NCBI GenBank assembly: GCA_012840245.1
Contig: DULR01000091.1
Location: 1-64,000 of the forward strand
Direction: 5' to 3'
Source of the DNA: Clostridiaceae bacterium
GTDB taxonomy: Bacteria; Bacillota; Clostridia; DSM-8532
DNA length: 64,000 nucleotides
The notes under the pieces were generated by a model. That model worked only from the letters and a program-made list of their open reading frames with translations, was not told where the DNA came from and did no database searches. A program made the translations under genes and the position numbers. Shown here in pieces: positions 43,852 to 52,404 of the stretch; within the stretch, counting starts at the first letter, position 1; the number at the start of each line of letters is the position of its first letter.

Positions 43852-45360
43852 ATGAATACACCATACTGGATCTCAAGCTCGGAACAGAGAAATTTTGATT
43901 CATTGAAAGAGGATATAACGACAGATTACCTCATAATCGGAGGTGGCATCACCGGAATTACATGTCTGTATCTTTTGACGAAGGCGGGACTTAATGCTGT
44001 CCTGATCGACGCAAACCGGGTCGGTTACGGAACTACAGGCAGAAACACCGGAAAAGCGACAGCCCAGCATGGCTATATCTATTCGCGCATCGAAAAGCGG
44101 TATGGCCTCGAATGGGCAAAAAAGTATTATAAAGCAAACAGTGAAGCCATCGATTTTATTGAAAACGTATCAAAGCAGCATAACATAGACTGCCAGTTCA
44201 AAAGACTTCCGGCATATCTGTTCACTCAGGATGAGAGTTTCGTCGGAAAACTGGAAAAGGAATTTGAGATCTATCAGCAGATGGGGCTGGATTGCTCTTT
44301 TGAAAAGGAAATACCGGTCCCACTGGATGTTTTATGCGCCCTAAAAATGAATAACCAGGCCCAGTTCCATCCCAAGCGTTTTCTGGACGGACTGACAGAG
44401 CATGCAATAAAGCAGGGGGCAAGGATTTATGAAAACACCCGGGTGATAGATTTTCAACCCGGTAAGGAATGCATTATAAAAACAAAGAACGATAAACGTA
44501 TTGCTGCCAAAAATGTCATCATCGCGTCCCATTATCCGTGCTATGACGGCAAAGGCTTTTATTTTGCACGTCTTAAGCCCGACAGAAGCTATATCATAGG
44601 TATAGAAATGGAATCCTTCCCCGACGCTCATTTCATCAATGTCGAAGAACCGGCCATATCGCTGAGACATATCCCCGAAGAAAAGATTCTTCTTATCTCA
44701 GGCGAGAACCATAAGGTGGGGCACAAGGATGACGACCATTATCAGAAGCTGAAGGATTTCGCCAAAAAAGTGTTCAACAATGATAATGTAAAATATGAAT
44801 GGTCCGCGCAGGATTATATCTCCCATGATTATCTGCCATATGCGGGCTATATCAACTCTGACTACAGGAATATTTTCATTGCGACAGGATACAGAAAATG
44901 GGGGCTTACTAACGGTATAGTTGCGGCAATGATCATAAAAGACCTCATACTTGACGGCACTTCACCCTATGAGGAGCTTTATGGGCATCTCAGGGTCATG
45001 GATATCGTCAATTTCAACTTCCTGAAGGAAAACGCCGATGTGGCAGTACAGCTCATCTCCGGAAAGCTTAAAATCGGAGAGACCGAGATCCCTGATGAAA
45101 CAGGCACGGGAATAGTGGTAAATGTGGGTGGAAAACGCTGTGGCTATTACAGGGAAGAAGAGGGCGATTTTTATCTGGTCGATATCACGTGCCCCCACAT
45201 GGGATGCGAGCTTAAATGGAATTCCCAGGAGAGATCATGGGATTGCCCATGCCACGGCTCGAGATTCGACTATAAGGGCAATGTGCTCGAAGGACCTGCC
45301 GAATACAGTCTTAACAGCTACAACGAGCCCAAAAACAAGATCAACCCGCAGATAATGTAA
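43852..45360 (+). CDS. FAD-dependent oxidoreductase fused to a Rieske [2Fe-2S] domain
   Basis: A 502-residue protein. Residues 25-370 form a DAO-type FAD-binding oxidoreductase with 'DYLIIGGGITGITCLYLL' and 'GTTGRNTGKATAQHG'. Residues about 410-500 form a Rieske domain with ligands in 'CPHMGCEL' and 'CPCHGSRFD'. Fusions of this kind occur in Bacillus (YhfW-like) and clostridia; the substrate is unknown, and electron transfer from an amine or similar donor through FAD to the Rieske centre is the usual suggestion. ATG 43852 has AAGGAG upstream (AAGGAGAGTACTGAT). Divergent from the phosphorylase gene. Confidence 0.88.
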   Translation: MNTPYWISSSEQRNFDSLKEDITTDYLIIGGGITGITCLYLLTKAGLNAVLIDANRVGYGTTGRNTGKATAQHGYIYSRIEKRYGLEWAKKYYKANSEAIDFIENVSKQHNIDCQFKRLPAYLFTQDESFVGKLEKEFEIYQQMGLDCSFEKEIPVPLDVLCALKMNNQAQFHPKRFLDGLTEHAIKQGARIYENTRVIDFQPGKECIIKTKNDKRIAAKNVIIASHYPCYDGKGFYFARLKPDRSYIIGIEMESFPDAHFINVEEPAISLRHIPEEKILLISGENHKVGHKDDDHYQKLKDFAKKVFNNDNVKYEWSAQDYISHDYLPYAGYINSDYRNIFIATGYRKWGLTNGIVAAMIIKDLILDGTSPYEELYGHLRVMDIVNFNFLKENADVAVQLISGKLKIGETEIPDETGTGIVVNVGGKRCGYYREEEGDFYLVDITCPHMGCELKWNSQERSWDCPCHGSRFDYKGNVLEGPAEYSLNSYNEPKNKINPQIM

Positions 45361-45362
45361 TC

Positions 45363-45495
45363 GAGAACACAAGGGGACGGTTCCTCTGTGCACTTTTTTA
45401 CCGAAATGTTTTAATGAAAACACCCCAAGATTTAAGTATCTTGGGGGTGTTTATTAGTGCACAGAGGAACCGTCCCCTTGTGCTTTTGTGTTCTC
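45363..45495. repeat. Long inverted repeat (MITE-like) surrounding a terminator
   Basis: Outer arms GAGAACACAA (45363-45372) and TTGTGTTCTC (45486-45495). Perfect inner arms of 24 bases (45371-45394 and 45456-45479) contain GGGGACGGTTCCTCTGTGC and its complement. At the centre is a strong hairpin, AACACCCCAAGAT (45419-45431) with ATCTTGGGGGTGTT (45438-45452, one bulge), followed by TTATT. The element lies between the convergent Rieske-fusion and multicopper-oxidase genes, and its right arm covers the first two bases of the latter's stop codon. The GGGACGGTTC core recurs at 50550 and 51008. Confidence 0.75.
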
Positions 45496-46885
45496 AGACC
45501 GGGACAAGATCTTTATATTCCTGATCGGTATCCTCCATGTACCTCCAGTCATATTTCGGGTCATTGTCGTCCTCAAATACATGGTCTTTCCAGTAGTACT
45601 TCTTGTCGTAAATTTCATCATCCGCTTCGTCAGGATCCTTTACGCATACTTTCGGATCATCGTATCTTATCCTGTCATGCTTCCTGCAATCCTTGCAGCC
45701 CGGAGTAAAAAGGTTTTTCCTGACTACCTCTAAAGGCCTCATCATATCGTGATCTTCGTGCTCAAGTATATGGCAGTGGAAAACATACCTGCCGGTATAA
45801 GGCCCGAAGCGAATCAGCAGCCGGGTAACATATCCCGGAAAAGCCTGAACTGTGTCGAACCAGCCTCTCAGTTCGGGTGGAAGCGGCTCAGGATCACCTG
45901 TATACCTTATCTGTCCTGTCTGATTATAAGCTGCAGTATCGAATGGTATACGGTCGAGGATCTGGAACTGGATCTGATGGATATGGATAGGATGCACTCC
46001 CAGTCCCGGGTTGATTATCCTCCAGCATTCCAGTTCTCCGACAACGGGATCTTCTGTGACACCACCTATGAATTCACGATTGTTGAGCATGAACATAAGT
46101 CTTCCGAATCTGTCAGCGCCTACGTCAAGAGAAATGTCTCTTACCTTGCAGACATCTTTTTCCTTGTATCTCTTTATTCTGCTCAGGACTTCAGGTACAG
46201 TGCTGGTATCTTCGCCTGAGGTATTTTCTTTGACTCTGAACTGCATGATGAGTCCGTCGGTGTTGGGATCAGGCGGAGCGCCAAAATCGAAGGGCGTTCT
46301 GGCTGAGTTGGTCAGTATGATGTTGGTACCGACGGGCTGGTCTGTAAAGTCGATAATAACGTCAACACGCTGGGAAGGAGCTATAGTTATTTCCTTCAGC
46401 CGGACGGGCCTTTCCATAAGTCCCCCGTCTGTGCCGATCTGGATGAAATCCTGATCAGATGAAAGCCTCATTCTGTAAAATCTCTCATTGGAGCCGTTCA
46501 GTATGCGGAAACGATATTTTCTCTGTTCTACATCCAGATATGGCCAGGCTTTACCGTTGACGATTATGGTATCACCGGCAAAACCAGGGGTAATGGACAC
46601 CTCCGGGTATGTAGGAGGAGGGTTGTCTACATTTCTGGGATAAAAAAGAGAACCATCCTCGTTGAAAGACTTGTCCTGGATGACCAGTGGTATCTCATAG
46701 ACCCCGGAAGGTAAATTGAGAGACCGTTCCTCATTGCTGCGGATTATGTACAATCCTGCCAGCCCGGCATAGACATTCAGTCTGGTTATTCCGAGAGCAT
46801 GATCGTGATACCAGAGCATAGAAGCCCAGGGCTTCATGGGAAGGATCACGACCAGCAATGTGGGATATGTGGCTTCCAGGACCAT
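45494..46885 (-). pseudogene. Multicopper oxidase (CotA-like), N-terminal domain missing
   Basis: 463 residues of a laccase/CotA-type oxidase. Copper ligands of the middle and C-terminal parts are present: 'LWYHDHALGITRLNVYAG', 'HPIHIHQIQF' and 'YVFHCHILEHEDHDMM' (trinuclear and type 1 sites). The first HxHG motif and about 100 preceding residues are absent: homology starts near 'KPWASML' (about 46834), and a stop codon lies just before the ATG at 46885. Upstream DNA instead encodes the tail of a plus-strand dehydrogenase. The enzyme should lack a complete trinuclear centre and is probably inactive. The C-terminal ~60 residues are an unusual Asp/Lys/Tyr-rich tail. Confidence 0.75.
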
Positions 46886-47057
46886 AGATCACGCACTTAA
46901 AGGGAAAGCTGTTTATATTCCCGGCTATGCCAACCGTGTCCTGCGTTTTCTGGGGCGATGCGTCCCTCAGACCGCCATAGCCCGGACGCTGCTTACACGA
47001 TGGAGAGAAGCTTATAAAAAAAGCCATGGGACATTAACAATGGAGGTATTGTTATGA
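46869..47057 (+). pseudogene. C-terminal remnant of a short-chain dehydrogenase
   Basis: Plus-strand frame encoding 'VASRTIDHALKGKAVYIPGY', 'ANRVLRFLGR' and 'TRWREAYKKS', the typical tail of DltE-like SDR enzymes, without any Rossmann fold or catalytic Tyr-x-x-x-Lys. The frame upstream runs into the multicopper-oxidase sequence. Its stop (TGA 47055-47057) overlaps the ATG of the intact SDR gene at 47054, and the GGAGG for that gene lies within its end, so the two were once a translationally coupled pair. Confidence 0.6.
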
Positions 47058-47944
47058 AGGGCAAAATAGTCGCAGTGACCGGCGCTACTTCAGGCATCGG
47101 CCTGGCAACAGTAAAGGCTTTATGCAGCAAAGGTGCATATGTGATAGGAACAGGCAGATCCCAGGAAAAATGTGCTCAAATCAGGAAAGATATTTTTAAA
47201 AGCTTTCCGCAGGCCCGGACAGAATATCTTGTGGCAGACTTCTCATCATTGGGCAATGTCAGGAAGCTTGCCCGGGATATAGCAAAAACCATTGAAGCTT
47301 GGGGCAGAAATCACCTGGATGTACTTATAAACAACGCGGGGACCTTTACAAGCTGGTACATGTCTTCTGCTGAAGGTTTTGAGATGCAGTTTGCTGTAAA
47401 TCACCTTGCGCCTTTTTTGCTGACGAATCTGCTCTTTCCATTGTTGAAGAATGCTCCTGATGCAAGGATCATAACGGTCAGCTCAGGCTCACATTACCAT
47501 ACGAGGATGCATTGGGATGATCTGCTTTTAAGAAAACACTATAACTGCTTATTGGCATACAAGCAGTCAAAGCTTGCGAATGTGCTTTTCACGAGGGAAC
47601 TCAGAAGAAGGTTGGGAGGAGGATCGAAGATAAGCGCCATTGCAGCCGATCCTGGTCTCGTCAACACCGAGATGGGACTTAAAAATACGGTCGGAATAGC
47701 CAAGCTGGTATGGAGCATAAGGAAAAACAGCGGACGTACACCGTCGGAAGCAGCCGAAACCATCGTATATCTGGCTGAAGATAAGACTGTCAGAAATTCC
47801 GGGGATATTTATTTTAAAGATTGCAGGGCCAAAAAGCCCAACCCGAGGGGATTGGATGAAGAGAACGCCAGGCGTCTCTGGAAAATATCGGAGAAGATGT
47901 GTGGGATAAGATCGGAAGATTATGGATTGAAGGACGAGCAATAG
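47054..47944 (+). CDS. Short-chain dehydrogenase/reductase (SDR family)
   Basis: A 296-residue NAD(P)-dependent oxidoreductase of the classical SDR fold, closest in look to retinol-dehydrogenase/WWOX-type members. Cofactor motif 'VTGATSGIGLATVKAL' (about 8-23), 'LINNAGTFTS', catalytic Ser in 'ITVSSGSH' and 'YKQSKLANVLF' (Tyr-x-x-x-Lys). GGAGG precedes the ATG and overlaps the remnant SDR gene upstream. The substrate cannot be assigned. The original promoter was probably lost with the front of the remnant gene. Confidence 0.88.
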   Translation: MKGKIVAVTGATSGIGLATVKALCSKGAYVIGTGRSQEKCAQIRKDIFKSFPQARTEYLVADFSSLGNVRKLARDIAKTIEAWGRNHLDVLINNAGTFTSWYMSSAEGFEMQFAVNHLAPFLLTNLLFPLLKNAPDARIITVSSGSHYHTRMHWDDLLLRKHYNCLLAYKQSKLANVLFTRELRRRLGGGSKISAIAADPGLVNTEMGLKNTVGIAKLVWSIRKNSGRTPSEAAETIVYLAEDKTVRNSGDIYFKDCRAKKPNPRGLDEENARRLWKISEKMCGIRSEDYGLKDEQ

Positions 47945-48009
47945 ACATTGATGACCGTGGATTTAAGTTATAAAATTGAAATATCACGGTGAGAAATGGG
48001 GTAGTTATA

Positions 48010-48330
48010 TTGGATGCCCAAATGAAAAAAGGGCTTTTGGATGTATGCGTTTTACATGTGTTAAAAAACGGGGATACGTACGGCTATAAACTGACTCAGG
48101 AAATTACAGAGCTGCTGGAGGTCTCAGAGTCTGCGCTTTATCCCGTATTGAGGCGCCTTGAGAATCAGGGGTATCTGATAACTTATTCCGGGGAGTTTTC
48201 GGGCAGGCTGAGAAAATATTACCGTATCACCGATCTTGGAATACGCCGCCTGAATGAATATATACAGGAGCTCATGGAGTTGAAAAGAGTCATAGATGCC
48301 GTAACAGGAGGGAATCAAAATGGAGAATAA
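48010..48330 (+). CDS. PadR-family transcriptional regulator
   Basis: A winged-helix regulator of about 106 residues: 'DAQMKKGLLDVCVLHVLKNG', 'TYGYKLTQEI', then 'ESALYPVLRRLENQGYL' (recognition helix and wing) and a short C-terminal helix. I prefer TTG 48010 as start because family members begin 'MDAQMKKG' and GGGGT lies before it; an upstream GTG (47989) is possible. The next gene starts inside its 3' end and encodes a HAAS-domain protein, the standard companion of this PadR subtype, which probably modulates the regulator's activity from the membrane. Confidence 0.88.
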   Translation: MDAQMKKGLLDVCVLHVLKNGDTYGYKLTQEITELLEVSESALYPVLRRLENQGYLITYSGEFSGRLRKYYRITDLGIRRLNEYIQELMELKRVIDAVTGGNQNGE

Positions 48331-49609
48331 AGCTGCTGATTTTATAAACAGTCTTAAAGAAAACCTGTCAGAGCTTCCGGAAGACGAAAGATTGAACGTG
48401 ATCCTGTACTATGAGGAATATCTGAACGATGCCCGTGATTCAGGAAAGGATGTGGATGAAGTAATAAAAAGCCTGGGAAATCCCTCTGACATTGCGGCAG
48501 TCATTATGGCAGAAGTATCTTTCAATCAGGCCAGAAACAAGCCGGGAATTAAAAATTTCAACAAGGTCATAAAGAACATATTTCTCGGAGTGTCCGGTCC
48601 TTTCGGATACTTTATCAGAACAATATATCTTATTATTGCGTACGGCCTGATAATCATTTTCACAGGAGCGTCCCTGGCATCATTATTATGCGCGGTTACG
48701 GGATTTGCAGGACTTTTGTATGAAGCATTCAAAATCCCGTCAGCTTTTGCGGGAGAACGGCTGGGAACGATCGGCATGTCTTTGTTCGCCCTTGGAGTAT
48801 TTGCCCTTCTGAGCTATGCTTTCTTCATATTCAGCAAATGGCTTGTTTCCAGGGCTACCGAAACTATCAGAAAAATGGTCAGGAAGAATATCCATCAGAA
48901 GTCTTATAAAGCGATGGCTGAAAAGAAAAAGCAGGGCTCAGGGAAGCTCATTCCTCTTGCATTGTCTGTGGTGATAATTGCGGGACTTATCTTGTCGGTA
49001 GCTTCAGGACTTCCCATAAAACTCTTTTATATATTCAACAGCATGAAGCCTGAGAATTTCAAACTGGCCGTAAGTGAGTACAGTGCAGACGGAGTCAGAA
49101 AAATAAAAATAACCACTGAGCATTCCTGCGTAAAACTGGTGAATGACAATACGAAGCCCGGCAAGATAGTCATTACCTACGAACAGCCTGACTGGCTGGT
49201 TTACCAGGAAACAAGCAAAGACGGTGAGATTGCTTTCATAGAATCCTCCAATGGACGGCTTCCTTTGTTCAACCTTGTTTCCCTGCATGAAAGCCGTACC
49301 GATGTTACAGTTTACATGCCCGATGATATCGATCTGGATCAGATTGAAATCGGGAGCAGGGGAGGATACGTATATATAAGCGATATCCTGCAAAATATCG
49401 ATGTCAGGACTTATTCGGGCAGTATTTATCTTGACAATTCACAGACAGAAGAACCATATAACATAAATGCGAAAACAGAATCAGGCAAAATAAAAGCAGA
49501 CTGGATCCCGGATAAGTATAAAGGTAATTCCGAAATATCATACAGGCAGCAGAACGCTGAAAAAACCATCGGGCTGTTCAGTTCAAGAGGAAACATCGAT
49601 ATAGATTAG
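48320..49609 (+). CDS. HAAS (DUF1700)-domain membrane protein with DUF4097-like C-terminal domain
   Basis: A 429-residue protein. The N-terminal 70 residues are a HAAS/DUF1700 helical domain ('FINSLKENLSELPEDERLNV', 'VIKSLGNPSDIAAVI'), which is expected to contact the PadR regulator. Four membrane helices follow (about 95-120, 125-145, 155-180, 215-235). The C-terminal ~180 residues form a beta-rich, DUF4097-like outside domain ('VTVYMPDDIDLDQIEIGSRG', 'VRTYSGSIYLDNS'). It overlaps padR by 11 bases. Such pairs typically sense membrane or envelope state. Confidence 0.85.
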   Translation: MENKAADFINSLKENLSELPEDERLNVILYYEEYLNDARDSGKDVDEVIKSLGNPSDIAAVIMAEVSFNQARNKPGIKNFNKVIKNIFLGVSGPFGYFIRTIYLIIAYGLIIIFTGASLASLLCAVTGFAGLLYEAFKIPSAFAGERLGTIGMSLFALGVFALLSYAFFIFSKWLVSRATETIRKMVRKNIHQKSYKAMAEKKKQGSGKLIPLALSVVIIAGLILSVASGLPIKLFYIFNSMKPENFKLAVSEYSADGVRKIKITTEHSCVKLVNDNTKPGKIVITYEQPDWLVYQETSKDGEIAFIESSNGRLPLFNLVSLHESRTDVTVYMPDDIDLDQIEIGSRGGYVYISDILQNIDVRTYSGSIYLDNSQTEEPYNINAKTESGKIKADWIPDKYKGNSEISYRQQNAEKTIGLFSSRGNIDID

Positions 49610-49661
49610 GAAACGTTTATTAAAGACTATAAAGAAACTCTGGCATAAGAAGGTATTCATA

Positions 49662-50534
49662 ATGAACGAAAGAAACAGTAAAAGCAGTGCGGTCATTCTG
49701 CTGATCATAACAGCAGTCATGTGGAGCTTAGGAGGTATACTGATAAAATCCATCAATGCGCATTCGCTGGCTATTGCAGGTGTCAGGTCAGCCATCTCAT
49801 GCGTCATCATCTCACTGTATGTCAGGAAGCCGAAGTTTACGTGGTCTTTTACCCAGCTGGGCGCAGCCGTTGCCTATGCATTGACTGTGATCCTTTTCGT
49901 TGCAGGGACAAAACTGACAACAGCCGCTAATGCAATATTGCTTCAATATACGGCACCTGTTTTTGTCGCATTGCTTGGAGCATGGCTTCTCAAAGAAAAG
50001 CCCGGATTGGTCGACTGGTTGACTATATTGGTGGTCATAGGCGGAATGATCCTGTTTTTCATGGATAGTATCGATATCAGGGGCTTTTTGGGAAACATAT
50101 TAGCATTATCGAGCGGTGTCAGCTTCGCGCTTTTTACCATATTGATGAGGATGCAGAAAGACGGCTCTCCCATAGAATCAGTGATCCTTGGCAATGCCAT
50201 CACTGCTGTTGCGGGTGTTCCGTTTATCTTTACGGCTGTTCACGATACAAAAGGCTGGGTGTGTCTGATTATCCTTGGCGTGGTCCAGCTGGGGATACCA
50301 TATATTCTTTTCAGCAAAGCCATAAAAAGTTCCAGAGCGATAGAAGCCAGCCTGATCACAATGATTGAGCCTGTACTGAACCCTGTCTGGGTCAGCATCA
50401 TAATCGGTGAAGTGCCAGGGATCCTTTCCATAGCTGGCGGAGTCATCGTAATTACAGCAGTGGCAGTAAGATGTATCATCGTTGCATCAGGCCGTTTCAA
50501 CAGTAAAGAAAGCCACAAACACGCAGTGTGTTAA
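49662..50534 (+). CDS. EamA-family (DMT superfamily) transporter
   Basis: A 290-residue membrane exporter with ten helices in two EamA repeats ('SSAVILLIITAVMWSLGGIL' at the start; second repeat from about 145, 'FLGNILALSSGVSFALFTIL'). Conserved 'LLQYTAPVFVALLGAWLLKE' and 'SLITMIEPVLNPVWVSIIIG' mark the family. AGAAGG precedes ATG 49662. Substrate unknown; relatives export amino acids or small metabolites. Followed by the repeat block at 50550-51017. Confidence 0.9.
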   Translation: MNERNSKSSAVILLIITAVMWSLGGILIKSINAHSLAIAGVRSAISCVIISLYVRKPKFTWSFTQLGAAVAYALTVILFVAGTKLTTAANAILLQYTAPVFVALLGAWLLKEKPGLVDWLTILVVIGGMILFFMDSIDIRGFLGNILALSSGVSFALFTILMRMQKDGSPIESVILGNAITAVAGVPFIFTAVHDTKGWVCLIILGVVQLGIPYILFSKAIKSSRAIEASLITMIEPVLNPVWVSIIIGEVPGILSIAGGVIVITAVAVRCIIVASGRFNSKESHKHAVC

Positions 50535-50549
50535 TATACCGGTATACCA

Positions 50550-51017
50550 GAGGGACGGTTCTTTTGGTTAACTCGGCAGGCGCAAGATTCTCGCTCTGTT
50601 CGCCTTTAAGCACCTGTGTCAATATGATACATTATCTCTATGATGCGACATTCCTCCGCTTACGCTCCGTCATGTCCCAAAGTGTGGTCTTTTTCTAACG
50701 GGTCGCTCAAACTTTTCCCATTCAGTCGATGCTCGGTGGTCATTTCCTTCGAAGCATATCGCGCTCCCAAAGCGAAAATTACGCAAGCGAATTTTCGCTT
50801 ACGAGAAACCTTGTACCAGCCTTAAATAAACCAGGAGGACGAGCCTTTGGCTTATGGGAAAATGTCATTCTGAATGGAGCAAAGCGGAAAGAAGAATCTG
50901 ACTTTGTCATCCTGAGGAAGGAAACGACCGAAGGATCTTAAAACCTGCGTAGTAAGCAAAAAAGATCCTTCGCCTCGCTCAGGATGACAAAAAAATGAAC
51001 CAGAAGAACCGTCCCTC
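50550..51017. repeat. 468-bp repeat block with 20-bp terminal inverted repeats
   Basis: GAGGGACGGTTCTTTTGGTT (50550-50569) matches the complement of AACCAGAAGAACCGTCCCTC (50998-51017) at 19 of 20 positions. No convincing protein frame fills the interior. It holds a palindromic segment around 50776-50804 (GCGAAAATT...AATTTTCGC), a GTCATTCTGA repeat (50864-50901), and a long hairpin with arms GTCATCCTGAG (50906-50916) and CTCAGGATGAC (50978-50988), plus inner arms GAAGGATCTT and AAGATCCTTC. The terminal core GGGACGGTTC also forms the arms of the 45363-45495 element. It is probably a non-autonomous mobile element or nested repeats. The right arm ends 4 bases before the hydrogenase-like gene's stop. 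Confidence 0.65.
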
Positions 51018-51021
51018 CGGT

Positions 51022-52278
51022 TCATTCAAATTTCCTTATAAACAGGTTATCTCCTTCAAGAAAATCGGTTATGGTTGCAAATCCGAGACGGTTCAGAAGC
51101 TCAATAACATGGGGATTGTCGATGGGGGACTTATATCTTGCCAGTTCAGCATACTCGTTGACATGCCCGGTTCCCTCTTTGTATGGGATTATAGCCTTTG
51201 GACCGCCTACACAACCGCCCACACAGCCCATTCCTTCCATGAAATTCGCTTTGATATTGCCATCGGCGATATCCTTCAGAAGCCGCTTGCATTCAATCGC
51301 CCCATTTGCCTGAGTCGCTTTCAGCTTGATCTTCCTGTCGGGGTTAAGACGGTCAAGAGTACGCTGGACCGCCTCGCTGACACCTCCGGTCCTGGCGTAT
51401 AGTCTTCCTGCCATTGAGGAATGATCTCTGAGGTCCTCAGGTAGCTTTGAAAAATCGATTTCAGCCAGATCGAAAAGCTCCTTGATTTCCTGGAATGTCA
51501 GGACATAATCTACAGCGTCACTGATGTCAGGCTCCTTTGCTTCGGCCTTTTTTGCTATGCAGGGTCCGATAAAGACCGTAACGGCTTCGGGATGTATCTT
51601 TTTTATGGCTCTACCGCAGGCGACCATAGGCGAAACCGAAGGGGGCATATGAGGGATCAGATCATGGTATATCTTTTTTATCATTGCCACCCATATAGGA
51701 CAGCAGCAGCTTGTAAGCATGAAATCCTTATCGTCGTGGATGGTCCTGTCGAACTCAAGAGCTTCCTTCAAAGTCAATATGTCGGCAAACATGGCTACCT
51801 CTAGCATGCCGTAGAATCCAAGGCACTTAAATGCCGACCTTAATTTTCCGGCAGTAACGTCAAGAGTGAACTGTCCGTTGAAGGCAGGGGCGATCATGGC
51901 GTATACAGGAGCTGATTTGGTATTCAAAAGTTCAAGGATCGGGATAAGATCCTTTCTTTCGATCAGCCTGTTGTTCCTGCATACTTCAACGCATCGGCCG
52001 CAGCCGGTGCAGTCTTTCTGGTCGATAACCACTTTTCCTTCTTCGTCACGTTTTATGGCCGAAAACAGGCATGCGACTTCGCAGGCAGGGCTTTCCTCAT
52101 TTGGACAGCCTTCACATGATTCTTTGCAGATCAACGGATGCTTCTCAGGATGGAGAAACCGGTCCAGCACCTCCTCGTTATATCCTTCCTCGGATTTGAT
52201 CAGTTGGACTTCGGCTTCAAGTCTTTTATTGAAGGAAGCCCTGACCAGTCTGTCGTACAGATCTCTGAATGTTTCCAC
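51022..52278 (-). CDS. [FeFe]-hydrogenase-like iron-sulfur protein
   Basis: A 418-residue protein starting at GTG 52276-52278 (GAGGAGGTAAAC upstream). A ferredoxin-like N-terminal part has cysteine groups around 51-70 ('CKESCEGC', 'CEVAC') and 'CTGCGRCVEVC' (about 89-99). The hydrogenase large-domain follows with variants of the three H-cluster motifs: 'TSCCCPIWV' (about 190), 'GPCIAKKAE' (about 238) and 'EGMGCVGGCVGG' (about 346). Four ligand cysteines seem present, but the sequences differ from catalytic enzymes (TSCCPGW, MPCxxKxxE, ExMACPGGC). This suggests a sensory or divergent group (C/D-type), or a non-hydrogenase role. No maturation genes are nearby. Confidence 0.8.
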   Translation of the reverse strand: METFRDLYDRLVRASFNKRLEAEVQLIKSEEGYNEEVLDRFLHPEKHPLICKESCEGCPNEESPACEVACLFSAIKRDEEGKVVIDQKDCTGCGRCVEVCRNNRLIERKDLIPILELLNTKSAPVYAMIAPAFNGQFTLDVTAGKLRSAFKCLGFYGMLEVAMFADILTLKEALEFDRTIHDDKDFMLTSCCCPIWVAMIKKIYHDLIPHMPPSVSPMVACGRAIKKIHPEAVTVFIGPCIAKKAEAKEPDISDAVDYVLTFQEIKELFDLAEIDFSKLPEDLRDHSSMAGRLYARTGGVSEAVQRTLDRLNPDRKIKLKATQANGAIECKRLLKDIADGNIKANFMEGMGCVGGCVGGPKAIIPYKEGTGHVNEYAELARYKSPIDNPHVIELLNRLGFATITDFLEGDNLFIRKFE

Positions 52279-52404
52279 GTTTACCTCCTCGTGCGGTCGG
52301 TCAAATTATTTTTATTGAATTAGATACGTTAGTTATTCTGATAAAAACAAACGGTATTTATTAGAATTTTCTTTCAGATTTGATCCATATGAAAGAAATG
52401 CTGA

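Noticed and set aside
50570-50997. Possible protein genes in the 468-bp repeat block
   Set aside because: Short frames on both strands lack ribosome-binding sites and run through hairpins; the inverted repeats explain the sequence better.
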